From Bacteroidales bacterium (GTDB lineage: Bacteria > Bacteroidota > Bacteroidia > Bacteroidales > JAAYJT01), in contig JAAYJT010000054.1 of NCBI GenBank assembly GCA_012522795.1, forward strand, positions 1 through 60,825: a stretch of DNA of 60,825 bases. The letters run 5' to 3'. The position numbers and the translations under genes are program-made. The notes beneath the pieces were generated by a model. The model had not been told where the DNA came from and searched no databases. It worked only from the letters and a program-made list of their open reading frames with translations. Position 1 is the stretch's first letter, and every line of letters begins with the position of its first letter. Positions 10,411 through 20,000 of the stretch are shown here, in pieces.

Positions 10411-11709
10411 ATGAAGAAGGTGCTAATAATAACATATTACTGGCCGCCAAGCGGAGGTGCAGGCGTACAGCGATGGCTGAAACTTTCAAAATTTCTGCAC
10501 CTCCATAATTGTGAACCTGTAATTTACACTCCTGAAAATCCCGAACCACCTGATTTTGATGAAACTCTTCTAAATGATATACCGGAAAATCTGACAGTAA
10601 TAAAAACACCTGTTTGGGAACCATATCATATCTACAAGAAGCTTACAGGTAAGAAAAAAGATGCCAGAATAACACATGGATTCCTAAAAGAAGAAAAAAG
10701 CAAAGGCTTTTTGGAAAAACTCTCTGTATGGGTTAGAGGTAATTTTTTTATTCCTGACGCCAGGTGTTTCTGGGTCAAACCATCAATAAGATTTCTAAGC
10801 AAATACCTGCAAAAAAAACCTGTTGATCTGATAATTTCGTCAGGACCACCACATTCAATGCACCTTATTGCTTTGGGATTAAAGAAAAAACTCAATATAC
10901 CCTGGCTAGCTGACTTCCGTGACCCATGGACAGAAATTGATTTTTATGATAAGTTAAGACTTACCCGATTAGCTGACCGCAAACATAAAATACTGGAAAA
11001 GGAAGTGCTTTCCAAAGCCGATTCTGTTATAACCGTTGGCGGACATCTTGCAGGGAGGCTTAAATTTCTCGGTGCATCAAATGTAGAAATAATTCCAAAT
11101 GGTTTTGATGAGGATGATTTCACTTTTCTTCCTGTTGTACCTGATAAACATTTCACTGTTACCCATATTGGTAGTATAAATAGCGATCGTAACCCTGAAA
11201 CTCTCTGGAAAGCCATTTCCTGTCTTTTAGAAAAAAACCACAGTATCAAAGAAGCCCTTCGTTTGCAATTTGTAGGGAAAACCGATTATAGTGTTATGGA
11301 GAACCTCAAAAAATACAATCTTGAAGCTTACGCAGAATTTATATTATACCTGCCTCATATTGAAGCCTTAAGAATTGCTGCTTCATCATCGGCATTACTG
11401 CTGTTGATAAATCAAACACCTAACCGACAAGGTATAGTAACGGGCAAACTTTTTGAATACCTTGCCACAGGGCGCCCGGTAATATGTATAGGACCTGTTG
11501 ACGGTGAAGCTGCTCTGATATTAAATGAAACTAAGAGAGGCAGAACATTTGAATACGACGACCTCAAATCAATGACTCAATGGCTGGAGGCTCTGTATAA
11601 TGAAAATTTAGCTGAGAAGCTGCAATCAAAACAACTTACAAATGTCTTAAAGTACAGCCGCCAGGCACAAGCCAAACAACTCGCAGCCCTGATACACTCC
11701 TTAGTATAA
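10411..11709 (+). CDS. Glycosyltransferase, GT-B fold (GT4-like)
   Basis: 432-residue glycosyltransferase with two Rossmann-like halves. The N-terminus MKKVLIITYYWPPSGGAGV is typical of GT4-like enzymes that start with a glycine-rich loop, and the C-terminal half has GKLFEYLATGRPVI, the usual nucleotide-sugar-binding E-x7-E-type region. I chose the ATG at 10411, 16 nt after the yfhO-like stop; the in-frame upstream start at 10351 would overlap the yfhO-like gene by 44 nt and adds a sequence without family resemblance. Probable role in surface polysaccharide or glycolipid synthesis together with the YfhO protein. The exact donor and acceptor are unknown. Confidence 0.87.
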   Translation: MKKVLIITYYWPPSGGAGVQRWLKLSKFLHLHNCEPVIYTPENPEPPDFDETLLNDIPENLTVIKTPVWEPYHIYKKLTGKKKDARITHGFLKEEKSKGFLEKLSVWVRGNFFIPDARCFWVKPSIRFLSKYLQKKPVDLIISSGPPHSMHLIALGLKKKLNIPWLADFRDPWTEIDFYDKLRLTRLADRKHKILEKEVLSKADSVITVGGHLAGRLKFLGASNVEIIPNGFDEDDFTFLPVVPDKHFTVTHIGSINSDRNPETLWKAISCLLEKNHSIKEALRLQFVGKTDYSVMENLKKYNLEAYAEFILYLPHIEALRIAASSSALLLLINQTPNRQGIVTGKLFEYLATGRPVICIGPVDGEAALILNETKRGRTFEYDDLKSMTQWLEALYNENLAEKLQSKQLTNVLKYSRQAQAKQLAALIHSLV

Positions 11710-12010
11710 TGAAATCATGTTTTTCCCTTAGGATAACTAAAAGAACTAACTGAGAAGCAGAAGGCACAAATATACTTTGCGACCAGAAGAATCCAATAAA
11801 TATCGTACTGAATGCAATAAAGTCAACAAATCACAATCTGTACCAAACACTGTGCTTCAGATGTACGTGTAGCTTAAGATTCAACAAGTAAAACTACTAT
11901 GTGCCTGCTAAGGCATTAAAACATAGATCAATGCACTATTCTGTATCACAATTCCTGTATCTGAATTTTCAATAATTCAGATACACTCTTTATTTCATCA
12001 TCTATTTGGC
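11710..12010. other. Intergenic region between two convergent genes
   Basis: 301 bases between the ends of the glycosyltransferase gene and gcvP. I see no reading frame worth calling. The only structure is a perfect inverted repeat at 11957-11984. Confidence 0.6.
11957..11984. terminator. Perfect hairpin downstream of gcvP, possible terminator
   Basis: GTATCTGAATT (11957-11967) and its exact complement (11974-11984) form an 11-bp stem with a 6-nt loop, 26 nt past the gcvP stop. There is no clean T tract on either strand, so termination is plausible but not certain. Confidence 0.4.
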
Positions 12011-14872
12011 TTACTCTAAAGTACAAACCAGGTTTCTATCGCCAAAAGCTTCGTCAATCCTTGTAACCGAAGGCCAGTATTTATCCTTTTTAAGATACGG
12101 TGCAGGGAAAGCTGCTTTTTCGCGGGAGTAGGAATACTTCCACTCATCTGTTACTACCATTTCGCAGGTGTGAGGAGCATTTTTCACTACACTGTCCTTA
12201 ATAGCGATCTTACCTTCTTCAATTTCACGTATCTCATCACGAATGATCAGCATGGCTTCGCAAAAACGATCAAGTTCGAATAAAGATTCACTTTCGGTAG
12301 GCTCAACCATTAAAGTCCCTACAACCGGGAAAGCAACTGTAGGCGCATGAAAGCCAAAATCCATCAAACGTTTTGCAATATCAATAGCACCTGCTCCGCT
12401 TGTGCGGCCAAAAGTATTGCAATCAATAATCATCTCGTGTGCAACCCAGCCTTCTTTGCCTGTATAAAGGATCTTATAATCTTTTTCAAGCCGTGCTTTA
12501 AGATAATTTGCATTTAGCATTGCATATTTGGTAGCTTCAGTTAAGCCTTTGCCACCCAATAATTTAATATAGGCGTATGAAATAGTCAGGATCATTGCAC
12601 TACCATAAGGTGCTGCAGCAACTACCAGATCGCTCTTATCACCACCGGTTTTTACCAGAGGATGACCCGGCAAAAACGGAACCAGATGTTTTGCAACCCC
12701 TATTGGTCCAACACCGGGTCCACCGCCACCATGAGGTATGGCAAAAGTTTTATGCAGATTTAAATGACATACATCAGCGCCAATAATTCCAGGGTTGGTA
12801 AGTCCAACCATGGCATTCATATTAGCTCCGTCCATGTATACCTGTCCGCCATTATCATGAATGATTTTTATGGCTTCAAGAATGCCCTCTTCATACACCC
12901 CATGTGTGGAAGGATAGGTAATCATGGCAGCAGCAAGGTTTTCACGATATTTCTCAGCTTTTTCTTTAAGATCAGCCAAATCAATATTTCCATCGGGATC
13001 AGTTTTTACAACAACCACATTCAACCCTGCCATGACGCTACTTGCCGGATTTGTTCCATGAGCGGATGCAGGAATGAGACAGATATTGCGCTGTTCCTGT
13101 CCTATACTTCTCAGATATTCTCTTATCACAAGCAAACCGGTGTATTCACCTGATGCTCCTGAATTAGGTTGAAACGAGATACGTTCAAATCCTGTGATCT
13201 CACTCAAATCTTTATCAAGCTGCTCAATAAGTTTTAGATAACCCTGAGTCTGATCAGCTGGAGCAAACGGATGAATTGCACCAAACTCCTGCCAGCTCAA
13301 TGCAAACATTTCAGTGGCTGCATTCAGTTTCATAGTACATGAGCCAAGCGGTATCATTGTTCGGTTAAGTGCAAGGTCGCGATTCTCAAGCTTTTTCATG
13401 AAACGCATCATCTCAGTTTCACTATGATATGCATTAAAGCTTTCGTGCTGCAAATAAGTACTTTTACGAATGAATTCAGGTGCAAAGGTTTGTATCTTAC
13501 CGCATTCAATCGGATCGCATACAAAAGAAGTATATTTTTTACCTTTAACTTCAGCAAATATTCTGAGAATCACATTTATATCTTCAAGAGATGTAACTTC
13601 GTCAATGCTTATGCCTAACAGCCTGTCGTCAATATATCTGAAATTTATTTTATTTCTGAGAGCAAGTTTTTTGATCTCACTCATTCCAACTTTGTCGGGC
13701 AGCTCAAAACAAAGTGTATCGAAGAAATTCTCATTATGCTGTTTGAATCCCAGAGCCTTTGCCTCCTGGTTCAAAACACCGGTAAGAATATTAATATGAC
13801 GTGCAATTTCATAAATCCCCTTAGGCCCATGATATGCAGCCCAGAATCCTGACATGATGGCTAAAAGAGCCTGTGCAGTACAGATATTTGATGTAGCTCT
13901 TTCGCGCTTGATATGTTGTTCACGGGTTTGCAATGCCATTCTCAAAGCTCTGTTTCCCTTTGCGTCAACTGAAACGCCTATAATTCTACCAGGGATAAAA
14001 CGTTTGTATTCATCTTTTGAAGCGAAATAACCTGAATGAGGTCCACCAAATCCCATTGGCAAACCAAATCTTTGGGTTGAACCGAGAACTACATCGGCAC
14101 CCCATTCACCTGGAGGTGTAAGTAAAGCAAGACTTAACAAATCGGCAGCTACAGCAACAGGAACACCTGAAGCTGAAAACTTTTCAACCAGTTTCCGGTA
14201 ATCATGAATGGCTCCACGTTCATCAGGATATTGTACCATTATTCCAAACACCTTATCGCTGACCTCAAATTTCTGATAGTCACCAACCTTAATTTCAATA
14301 CCAAGAGGGTTTGCACGTGTTTGCAGAACAGCAAGAGTTTGAGGGAACATACGTTCTGAAACCAGGAAAATATTGGCATTCAATTTAACCTTATCGCGCG
14401 AACGTGCATTAAAAAACATAATCATAGCTTCAGCAGCAGCCGTGCCTTCATCAAGAAGCGAAGCATTAACAAGTGGCAAACCGGTCATATCAGCTATCAT
14501 AGTCTGATACATAAGCAAGGCTTCAAGTCTGCCCTGAGAAATTTCAGCCTGATAAGGTGTATAAGATGTGTACCAACCGGGATTTTCAAGGATATTACGC
14601 TGAATCACGCCCGGCATGATCGTACTATAATATCCAAGCCCGATAAAAGACTTAACAATCTGGTTTTGCGAACCTAATTCCTTTAAGTGCTGAATTAATT
14701 CATATTCGTTAAGCCCGTTGGGAAGATCCAATTCCTTTTTCATTCTTATAGATTCAGGAACTATCTGGTCAACTAATTCATCCAATGAGTTAACACCCAC
14801 ATACTCAAGCATGCGGGCTGTCTGATCCTTATCAGGACCATTGTGTCGTTTTACGAAATTGTTTGTTAGCAT
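12011..14872 (-). CDS. gcvP: Glycine dehydrogenase (decarboxylating), P-protein
   Basis: P-protein of the glycine cleavage system: PLP-dependent decarboxylation of glycine, passing the aminomethyl group to the lipoyl arm of GcvH. This is the fused form (953 residues) in which N- and C-terminal halves correspond to the split P1 and P2 subunits. The Schiff-base lysine is K708 in NLHKTF, next to a glycine-rich loop (PHGGGGPGVGP). It starts 29 nt after hppA on the same strand, so it is probably read from the hppA promoter. No gcvT or gcvH is in the window and there is no leader long enough for a glycine riboswitch. Confidence 0.97.
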   Translation of the reverse strand: MLTNNFVKRHNGPDKDQTARMLEYVGVNSLDELVDQIVPESIRMKKELDLPNGLNEYELIQHLKELGSQNQIVKSFIGLGYYSTIMPGVIQRNILENPGWYTSYTPYQAEISQGRLEALLMYQTMIADMTGLPLVNASLLDEGTAAAEAMIMFFNARSRDKVKLNANIFLVSERMFPQTLAVLQTRANPLGIEIKVGDYQKFEVSDKVFGIMVQYPDERGAIHDYRKLVEKFSASGVPVAVAADLLSLALLTPPGEWGADVVLGSTQRFGLPMGFGGPHSGYFASKDEYKRFIPGRIIGVSVDAKGNRALRMALQTREQHIKRERATSNICTAQALLAIMSGFWAAYHGPKGIYEIARHINILTGVLNQEAKALGFKQHNENFFDTLCFELPDKVGMSEIKKLALRNKINFRYIDDRLLGISIDEVTSLEDINVILRIFAEVKGKKYTSFVCDPIECGKIQTFAPEFIRKSTYLQHESFNAYHSETEMMRFMKKLENRDLALNRTMIPLGSCTMKLNAATEMFALSWQEFGAIHPFAPADQTQGYLKLIEQLDKDLSEITGFERISFQPNSGASGEYTGLLVIREYLRSIGQEQRNICLIPASAHGTNPASSVMAGLNVVVVKTDPDGNIDLADLKEKAEKYRENLAAAMITYPSTHGVYEEGILEAIKIIHDNGGQVYMDGANMNAMVGLTNPGIIGADVCHLNLHKTFAIPHGGGGPGVGPIGVAKHLVPFLPGHPLVKTGGDKSDLVVAAAPYGSAMILTISYAYIKLLGGKGLTEATKYAMLNANYLKARLEKDYKILYTGKEGWVAHEMIIDCNTFGRTSGAGAIDIAKRLMDFGFHAPTVAFPVVGTLMVEPTESESLFELDRFCEAMLIIRDEIREIEEGKIAIKDSVVKNAPHTCEMVVTDEWKYSYSREKAAFPAPYLKKDKYWPSVTRIDEAFGDRNLVCTLE

Positions 14873-14901
14873 TTTAAGTGATTATGATTTATTTATGATT
14901 A

Positions 14902-17214
14902 TTATCCAAAAATACTTTGTATCAGGGCAATGAGTAATTTATTCAAACCAATAGTGGTTCCGACAAAAACAATACTTACCATGCTCATAAGCTTGATGAG
15001 GATATTAATACTTGGGCCTGATGTATCCTTAAAAGGGTCGCCAACTGTATCTCCAACAATAGCAGCTTTGTGAGCATCGCTTCCTTTTCCGCCAAACTTA
15101 CCACTTTCCACATATTTCTTTGCATTATCCCATGCACCACCTGAATTTGCCATCATAATAGCCAGCACAAATCCACTAGTTAATGCACCAGCTAATAAAG
15201 CAATTACAGCAGCGGGGCCGAATAATATTCCTACTACAACAGGGGCAACAACTGCCAATATTGAAGGAGTTATCATTTCGCGCTGAGCGCCTCTGGTACT
15301 AATTTCCACACAACGTGCATAATCAGGCTTATCTTTGCCAAGCAAAATGCCGGGAAATTCTCTGAACTGACGTCTAACTTCCTCAACCATAGCCTGAGCC
15401 GCTCTACCAACAGCACCCATTGACATTGCAGTAAAAAGGAAGGGCAAGCCTGCTCCTATAAATAACCCGATAAGAACAAGAGGATCGAGTAAATTAACTG
15501 AAAGATGCCATAAATTGTCGATCTGAACAAGGAAACTATCATATCCTGAACTTTCAGCACTTGCAAAAGCTTCTTTCCACTGGCTTATATTAAGTGTATC
15601 AAGTTTAAGGGTTTCAATTATCTTATTGCCATATTCAGCTAAAAGAGCCAATGCTGTAAGAGCAGCACTACCAATAGCAAAACCTTTACCTGTGGCTGCT
15701 GTGGTGTTACCAAGTGCATCAAGGGCATCGGTGCGCTTACGAACCTGAGGATCCATTTTCGACATTTCAGCAATACCACCAGCATTATCAGCTACCGGAC
15801 CATAAGCGTCAGTAGCAAGAGTAATTCCAAGTGTACTCAACATACCCACTGCTGCAAGTCCAATTCCATATAAACCGAACAAGCCACCGCCGGCAAAAAA
15901 GTAAGCACCAAGAGTAGCAATTACAATAGTAAGAACCGGAATAGCAGTAGATTTCATACCAAGAGCAATGCCACCAATGATCACGGTTGCTGGACCGGTT
16001 TGTGCTGTAGAAGCAAGGTTCTGAGTTGGTTTATAATTATCAGAAGTATAATATTCAGTAAAATAACCTATTACGTTTCCTGCAATTAAACCTACCATCA
16101 TTGAGCCCCACAATCCAATCTTTTCCATTCCAACAAGCCACCATACAATGAAAAATGAAGCTATCGAAATTATAGCAGTAGCAGTATATATCCCTGCTCT
16201 TAAAGCTCTAAGTAAAGTTTTCTGAGTAGCATTATCATCAGCTTTTACTAAAAAGGTTCCAAAGATAGAAGCTAAAACGGCAACTACTGCTATCATACCG
16301 GGTAATTCAATATAACGGAATGCAAGTTCCTCATAACCACTGGCAATTGCACCAACAGCTCCAAGTGCCATAGTAGCAACGATCGATCCTACATAGCTTT
16401 CGTAAAGGTCAGCTCCCATACCAGCTACATCACCTACGTTATCGCCTACGTTATCTGCAATTGTAGCAGGATTACGCGGGTCGTCCTCAGGAATTCCGGC
16501 TTCTATTTTACCAACAAGGTCGGCTCCAACATCAGCAGCTTTAGTAAAAATACCCCCTCCAAGACGTGCAAAAAGAGCCATTGAAGATGCACCCATACCA
16601 AAAGTAATCATAATAGGAGGAATCTCACCAATTGGAACAACAAATACATATCGTAGTAATAAATACCATAAAGCCAGGTCAAGCAGTCCAAGTCCCACAA
16701 CGGTCATTCCCATCACAGTTCCACTATCAAAAGCAACCCTGAGTCCTGAATTCAAGCTTTCGCTTGAAGCCATAGCTGTACGGGCGTTGGCTTTGGTAGC
16801 CACTCTCATTCCAACATATCCGGCAAGACCTGAAAAGAAACCACCGGTAATAAATGCTACAGGAACAAATTCAGAGAGCCATTTCTCTCCGGTAATAAAA
16901 GGCAATACCCATGCTATAAAACCCAGTAAGAGAAAAAGTGCAATAAAAAATATTCCAACCACCTTATACTGTTGCCTCAGGTAAGCCATAGCACCTTCCT
17001 GAATATATCCCGATATTTCTTTCATCCTCTCAGTTCCGGAACTTTTTTTATTAATTTGTTTGGTTAAATACCATGCAAATACCAGTGCAGCAATTGATCC
17101 AAGAGCAATAAGATACATTAAATCAAAATCTGACTTTCCACCGGTTGATTGGGCATTAGCGATAAAAGGCAGCAATGCCGTAAGAACGGATAGTACAAGT
17201 TGTTTTCTTCTCAT
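14902..17214 (-). CDS. hppA: Membrane-bound ion-pumping pyrophosphatase
   Basis: Membrane pyrophosphatase that couples PPi hydrolysis to export of H+ and/or Na+. The 770 residues carry about 16 hydrophobic helices and the substrate-site signatures DVGADLVGK, DNVGDNVGDVAGMGADLYE and the C-terminal GDTVGDPFKDTSGPS. The GNTTAATGKG segment has Ala at the position that is Lys in K+-independent enzymes, which predicts a K+-dependent, possibly Na+-pumping type. The first about 20 residues look like a cleavable signal sequence (ALLPFIANAQS), unusual outside Bacteroidota-like enzymes. Likely cotranscribed with gcvP. Confidence 0.96.
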   Translation of the reverse strand: MRRKQLVLSVLTALLPFIANAQSTGGKSDFDLMYLIALGSIAALVFAWYLTKQINKKSSGTERMKEISGYIQEGAMAYLRQQYKVVGIFFIALFLLLGFIAWVLPFITGEKWLSEFVPVAFITGGFFSGLAGYVGMRVATKANARTAMASSESLNSGLRVAFDSGTVMGMTVVGLGLLDLALWYLLLRYVFVVPIGEIPPIMITFGMGASSMALFARLGGGIFTKAADVGADLVGKIEAGIPEDDPRNPATIADNVGDNVGDVAGMGADLYESYVGSIVATMALGAVGAIASGYEELAFRYIELPGMIAVVAVLASIFGTFLVKADDNATQKTLLRALRAGIYTATAIISIASFFIVWWLVGMEKIGLWGSMMVGLIAGNVIGYFTEYYTSDNYKPTQNLASTAQTGPATVIIGGIALGMKSTAIPVLTIVIATLGAYFFAGGGLFGLYGIGLAAVGMLSTLGITLATDAYGPVADNAGGIAEMSKMDPQVRKRTDALDALGNTTAATGKGFAIGSAALTALALLAEYGNKIIETLKLDTLNISQWKEAFASAESSGYDSFLVQIDNLWHLSVNLLDPLVLIGLFIGAGLPFLFTAMSMGAVGRAAQAMVEEVRRQFREFPGILLGKDKPDYARCVEISTRGAQREMITPSILAVVAPVVVGILFGPAAVIALLAGALTSGFVLAIMMANSGGAWDNAKKYVESGKFGGKGSDAHKAAIVGDTVGDPFKDTSGPSINILIKLMSMVSIVFVGTTIGLNKLLIALIQSIFG

Positions 17215-17799
17215 AAATGTTTATATTAAAAAGTTTAAAGTTGATGGATAAATGTTTAAAGTCGTTTTTTGTTCAATAATAACATCTTTACTATGGGAAT
17301 ATTTGAAAATTAGTCTGTAATTAGCCGGCAAAAATAGCAAAGTAAATTTAAAATGGAGGCAGTATTATTAATATAAAGAGAAAAACATCGGAAGTGCCTG
17401 CTATTGCCTATCTGCCATACCAGTTTTATAGTAACCAGTTGGGAAAAAAATAAAATTCAATGATTATTCAGCAGAATATCCCTGTTTAATTAAGCAGCAA
17501 ATTATTCTTTCATGAAAAAACCTCATGGCACGACATAATATATCTCATTATAAAAACTAATAAATTATCAACAAAAGTGACTGTTAATCAATTAAATAAC
17601 TTAATTAATAAGCCAGTAAGCTTAAAACTTTAAATAAAAATCATAGTCATATTAAAAACGAAGTACGCTGTTCATTTGTTAATTATGTTGTATTTTTACA
17701 AGCCTGAAAAATGAATGCATCGTTTAATAACTGCAATTAGAATATTATTTTGTTTTAACATGGCGATCTGAAACAGGCAAAATTGATAAATAAAAGAAA
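17215..17799. other. Divergent intergenic region, hppA / DUF151 gene
   Basis: 585 bases, the longest gap in the window and very AT-rich. A -7-like element for hppA (TATTTTTG on the minus strand) sits at 17329-17336. I see no consensus promoter facing the DUF151 gene, no RNA-gene structure and no convincing short gene. Confidence 0.55.
17329..17336 (-). promoter_or_regulatory. -7 element upstream of hppA
   Basis: Minus-strand TATTTTTG matches TAnnTTTG, about 115 nt before the hppA start. The -33 element is poor. Confidence 0.4.
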
Positions 17800-18390
17800 A
17801 TGAAAAAGATTCAATTAGAAGTAAGGGCAATGTCATACAGCCAATCTCAGTCAAATGCATATGCTCTCATCTTAGGAGAAATTGATGGGAAGCGTCGTTT
17901 GCCAATCATCATTGGTGCTTTTGAAGCTCATGCCATTGCAATAGAAATTGAAAAAATCAGACCTGCCAGACCCTTAACCCATGATCTTTTTAAAACTTTT
18001 GCAACTGCTTTTCAAATACAACTCCTGGAAGTAGTGATAAATAAGTTTATAAGTGGTGTTTTTCATGCCGAATTGGTTTGCCATGATGGAAATAGTGAAA
18101 TTAGAATTGATTCCCGTACTTCTGACGCAATAGCACTTGCAATACGCTTTAAGTGCCCGATCTTTACTTCAGAAAATATTTTAGATGAAGCTGGTATTGT
18201 AGTTGAAGAAGAATCAGCTGAAACGAAAAAAAAGACTGAAAAAGAACAAACGAAGAAAATAAAAGACTTGCCACAACTTGATCTTGGTGAATTAAAAATC
18301 TTGCTGCAGGAGGCTATAGAGACTGAAAATTATGAAAAAGCTTCTTTGATCCGTGATGAAATTAAAAAGCGTAAAGGCGAAGAAACTTAA
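17800..18390 (+). CDS. Bifunctional nuclease (DUF151) domain protein with a UVR motif
   Basis: 196 residues. The N-terminal about 130 residues are the DUF151/bifunctional nuclease domain (MKKIQLEVRAMSYSQSQSNAY, LPIIIGAFEAHAIA, RTSDAIALAIRF). After a lysine-rich linker the C-terminus has a UvrB/UvrC-type helical motif (LLQEAIETENYEKASLIRDE, about 165-185), which in UvrB, UvrC and ClpC mediates protein pairing. The combination is common in Bacteroidota. Plant members have nuclease activity in vitro; the bacterial role is not established. Cytosolic. It precedes a nucleoside transporter gene by 82 nt with a possible separate promoter between. Confidence 0.88.
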   Translation: MKKIQLEVRAMSYSQSQSNAYALILGEIDGKRRLPIIIGAFEAHAIAIEIEKIRPARPLTHDLFKTFATAFQIQLLEVVINKFISGVFHAELVCHDGNSEIRIDSRTSDAIALAIRFKCPIFTSENILDEAGIVVEEESAETKKKTEKEQTKKIKDLPQLDLGELKILLQEAIETENYEKASLIRDEIKKRKGEET

Positions 18391-18423
18391 ATTAATTTAA
18401 AAAACTCAGGTAAACAATAATTG

Positions 18424-18431
18424 TATTTTTG
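18424..18431 (+). promoter_or_regulatory. -7 element upstream of the nucleoside transporter
   Basis: TATTTTTG fits TAnnTTTG, 41 nt before the start at 18473. No clear -33 element. Confidence 0.4.
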
Positions 18432-18472
18432 ATAAACAATTTATACTCAATCATTTATCTCTCGGTGCTCTT

Positions 18473-19957
18473 ATGAAACATTTAATCAAATTATTGCTGC
18501 CGGTAATCTTCACTACATTATTATTCTCAGTAAATTGTTATGCTCAGCAACAAGGCAGCATTGTAAACATCAATGACACAATCATCCAGACTGAAATAGT
18601 TAAACAAACTGAAACCTCAGCTTCATCATCACTGCTACTGACGGATGCCGAAAAAGGTACCGGGATTACATTCATAGCTATTTTACGTGGTTTATTCGGG
18701 TTATTGGTTTTACTTTTTGTTGCTTATCTGCTAAGTTCAAACCGTAAGGCAATTTCCTGGAAAGTTGTTGGAATAGGATTATCAATTCAGATATTGCTTG
18801 CCATTGGGGTGCTTAAAGTACCTTTTATAATGGCAACTTTTGAATTTGTCGGAAAAATATTTGTACGCATTCTTGACTTTACAAGAGAAGGCAGTATATT
18901 CCTGCTGGGCGATTTAATGAATCCCGATGCATATGGATTTATTTTTGCTTTTCAGGTATTACCTACCATAATATTTTTCTCAGCACTTACAAGTCTTTTA
19001 TTTTATTTGGGAATAATACAAAAGATAGTTTATGCACTCGCCTGGCTCATGACCAAAGCTATGCGCTTATCAGGTGCTGAAAGTCTATCGGTTGCAGGAA
19101 ATATTTTTCTTGGTCAGACTGAGGCACCATTGCTTGTTAAAGCCTATCTGTCGAAAATGACAAAAAGCGAGATCCTGCTGGTAATGGTAGGTGGTATGGC
19201 AACTATGGCAGGAGGCGTGCTGGCAGCTTATATAAGTTTTCTTGGCGGGACTGACCCAGTTCAAAAACTTTTATTTGCCAAGCATCTTATCACAGCATCG
19301 GTAATGGCTGCACCAGGTGCGATAATCGTATCAAAGATCCTTGTTCCACAAACCGAAGATATTGACAAAACTATTGAAGTTACTAAAGATAAAATTGGAA
19401 GTAATATCCTTGATGCAATTTCAAACGGCACCGGCGAAGGATTAAGATTAGCTATTAATGTTGCAGCTATGTTATTGGTTTTCATAGCTTTCATTGCAAT
19501 GACAAATTTTATCTTAATGAAAACAGGAAGTCTTACCGGCTTGAACCCGATAATAGCTGATTTTAGTAACGGGCAATATAATGGGCTTTCATTACAGTTT
19601 ATTCTGGGCTATCTCTTTGCACCTTTAATGTGGTTGCTTGGTATTGCAACCCCTGATATTGCACTTGTAGGCAGACTATTGGGAGAAAAAGTCATCATGA
19701 CTGAATTTATAGGTTATGTTAGCCTGGCTGAATTAAAAGAAGCCGGAGCTTTTGTGTCAGGGAAATCAATAATTATGTCTACCTATATATTATGCGGATT
19801 TGCAAATTTCGCATCTATAGGTATCCAAATAGGAGGAATTGGGTCGCTGGCTCCAAATCAGCGGGTACAGCTTTCGAAGTATGGCATTAAAGCCCTGATA
19901 GGAGGAACTCTGGCATCATTGTTTTCGGCAACCATTATTGGTGTGATACTAGGTTAA
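18473..19957 (+). CDS. CNT family nucleoside transporter (NupC-like)
   Basis: Concentrative nucleoside transporter that brings nucleosides in with Na+ or H+. At 494 residues it is longer than NupC (about 400) because of an N-terminal extension with a signal-peptide-like start (about 1-24, ending CYAQQQ) and a short polar stretch before the first core helix near residue 66. The transport core has the family motif GQTEAPL with the preceding GNIFLG loop, gate residues in the second Na+/nucleoside repeat, and about ten helices. Followed at 43 nt by comEC. Cation specificity is not readable from the sequence. Confidence 0.9.
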   Translation: MKHLIKLLLPVIFTTLLFSVNCYAQQQGSIVNINDTIIQTEIVKQTETSASSSLLLTDAEKGTGITFIAILRGLFGLLVLLFVAYLLSSNRKAISWKVVGIGLSIQILLAIGVLKVPFIMATFEFVGKIFVRILDFTREGSIFLLGDLMNPDAYGFIFAFQVLPTIIFFSALTSLLFYLGIIQKIVYALAWLMTKAMRLSGAESLSVAGNIFLGQTEAPLLVKAYLSKMTKSEILLVMVGGMATMAGGVLAAYISFLGGTDPVQKLLFAKHLITASVMAAPGAIIVSKILVPQTEDIDKTIEVTKDKIGSNILDAISNGTGEGLRLAINVAAMLLVFIAFIAMTNFILMKTGSLTGLNPIIADFSNGQYNGLSLQFILGYLFAPLMWLLGIATPDIALVGRLLGEKVIMTEFIGYVSLAELKEAGAFVSGKSIIMSTYILCGFANFASIGIQIGGIGSLAPNQRVQLSKYGIKALIGGTLASLFSATIIGVILG

Positions 19958-20000
19958 AAAAAACAAATCCGGAAATAAAACAATTTTTATAAGCTAATTC

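Noticed and set aside
12764-13153. 129-residue plus-strand frame opposite gcvP
   Set aside because: Antisense to the catalytic half of gcvP with no family resemblance.
14873-14901. Glycine riboswitch in front of gcvP
   Set aside because: Only 29 nt separate hppA and gcvP, far too short for the element.
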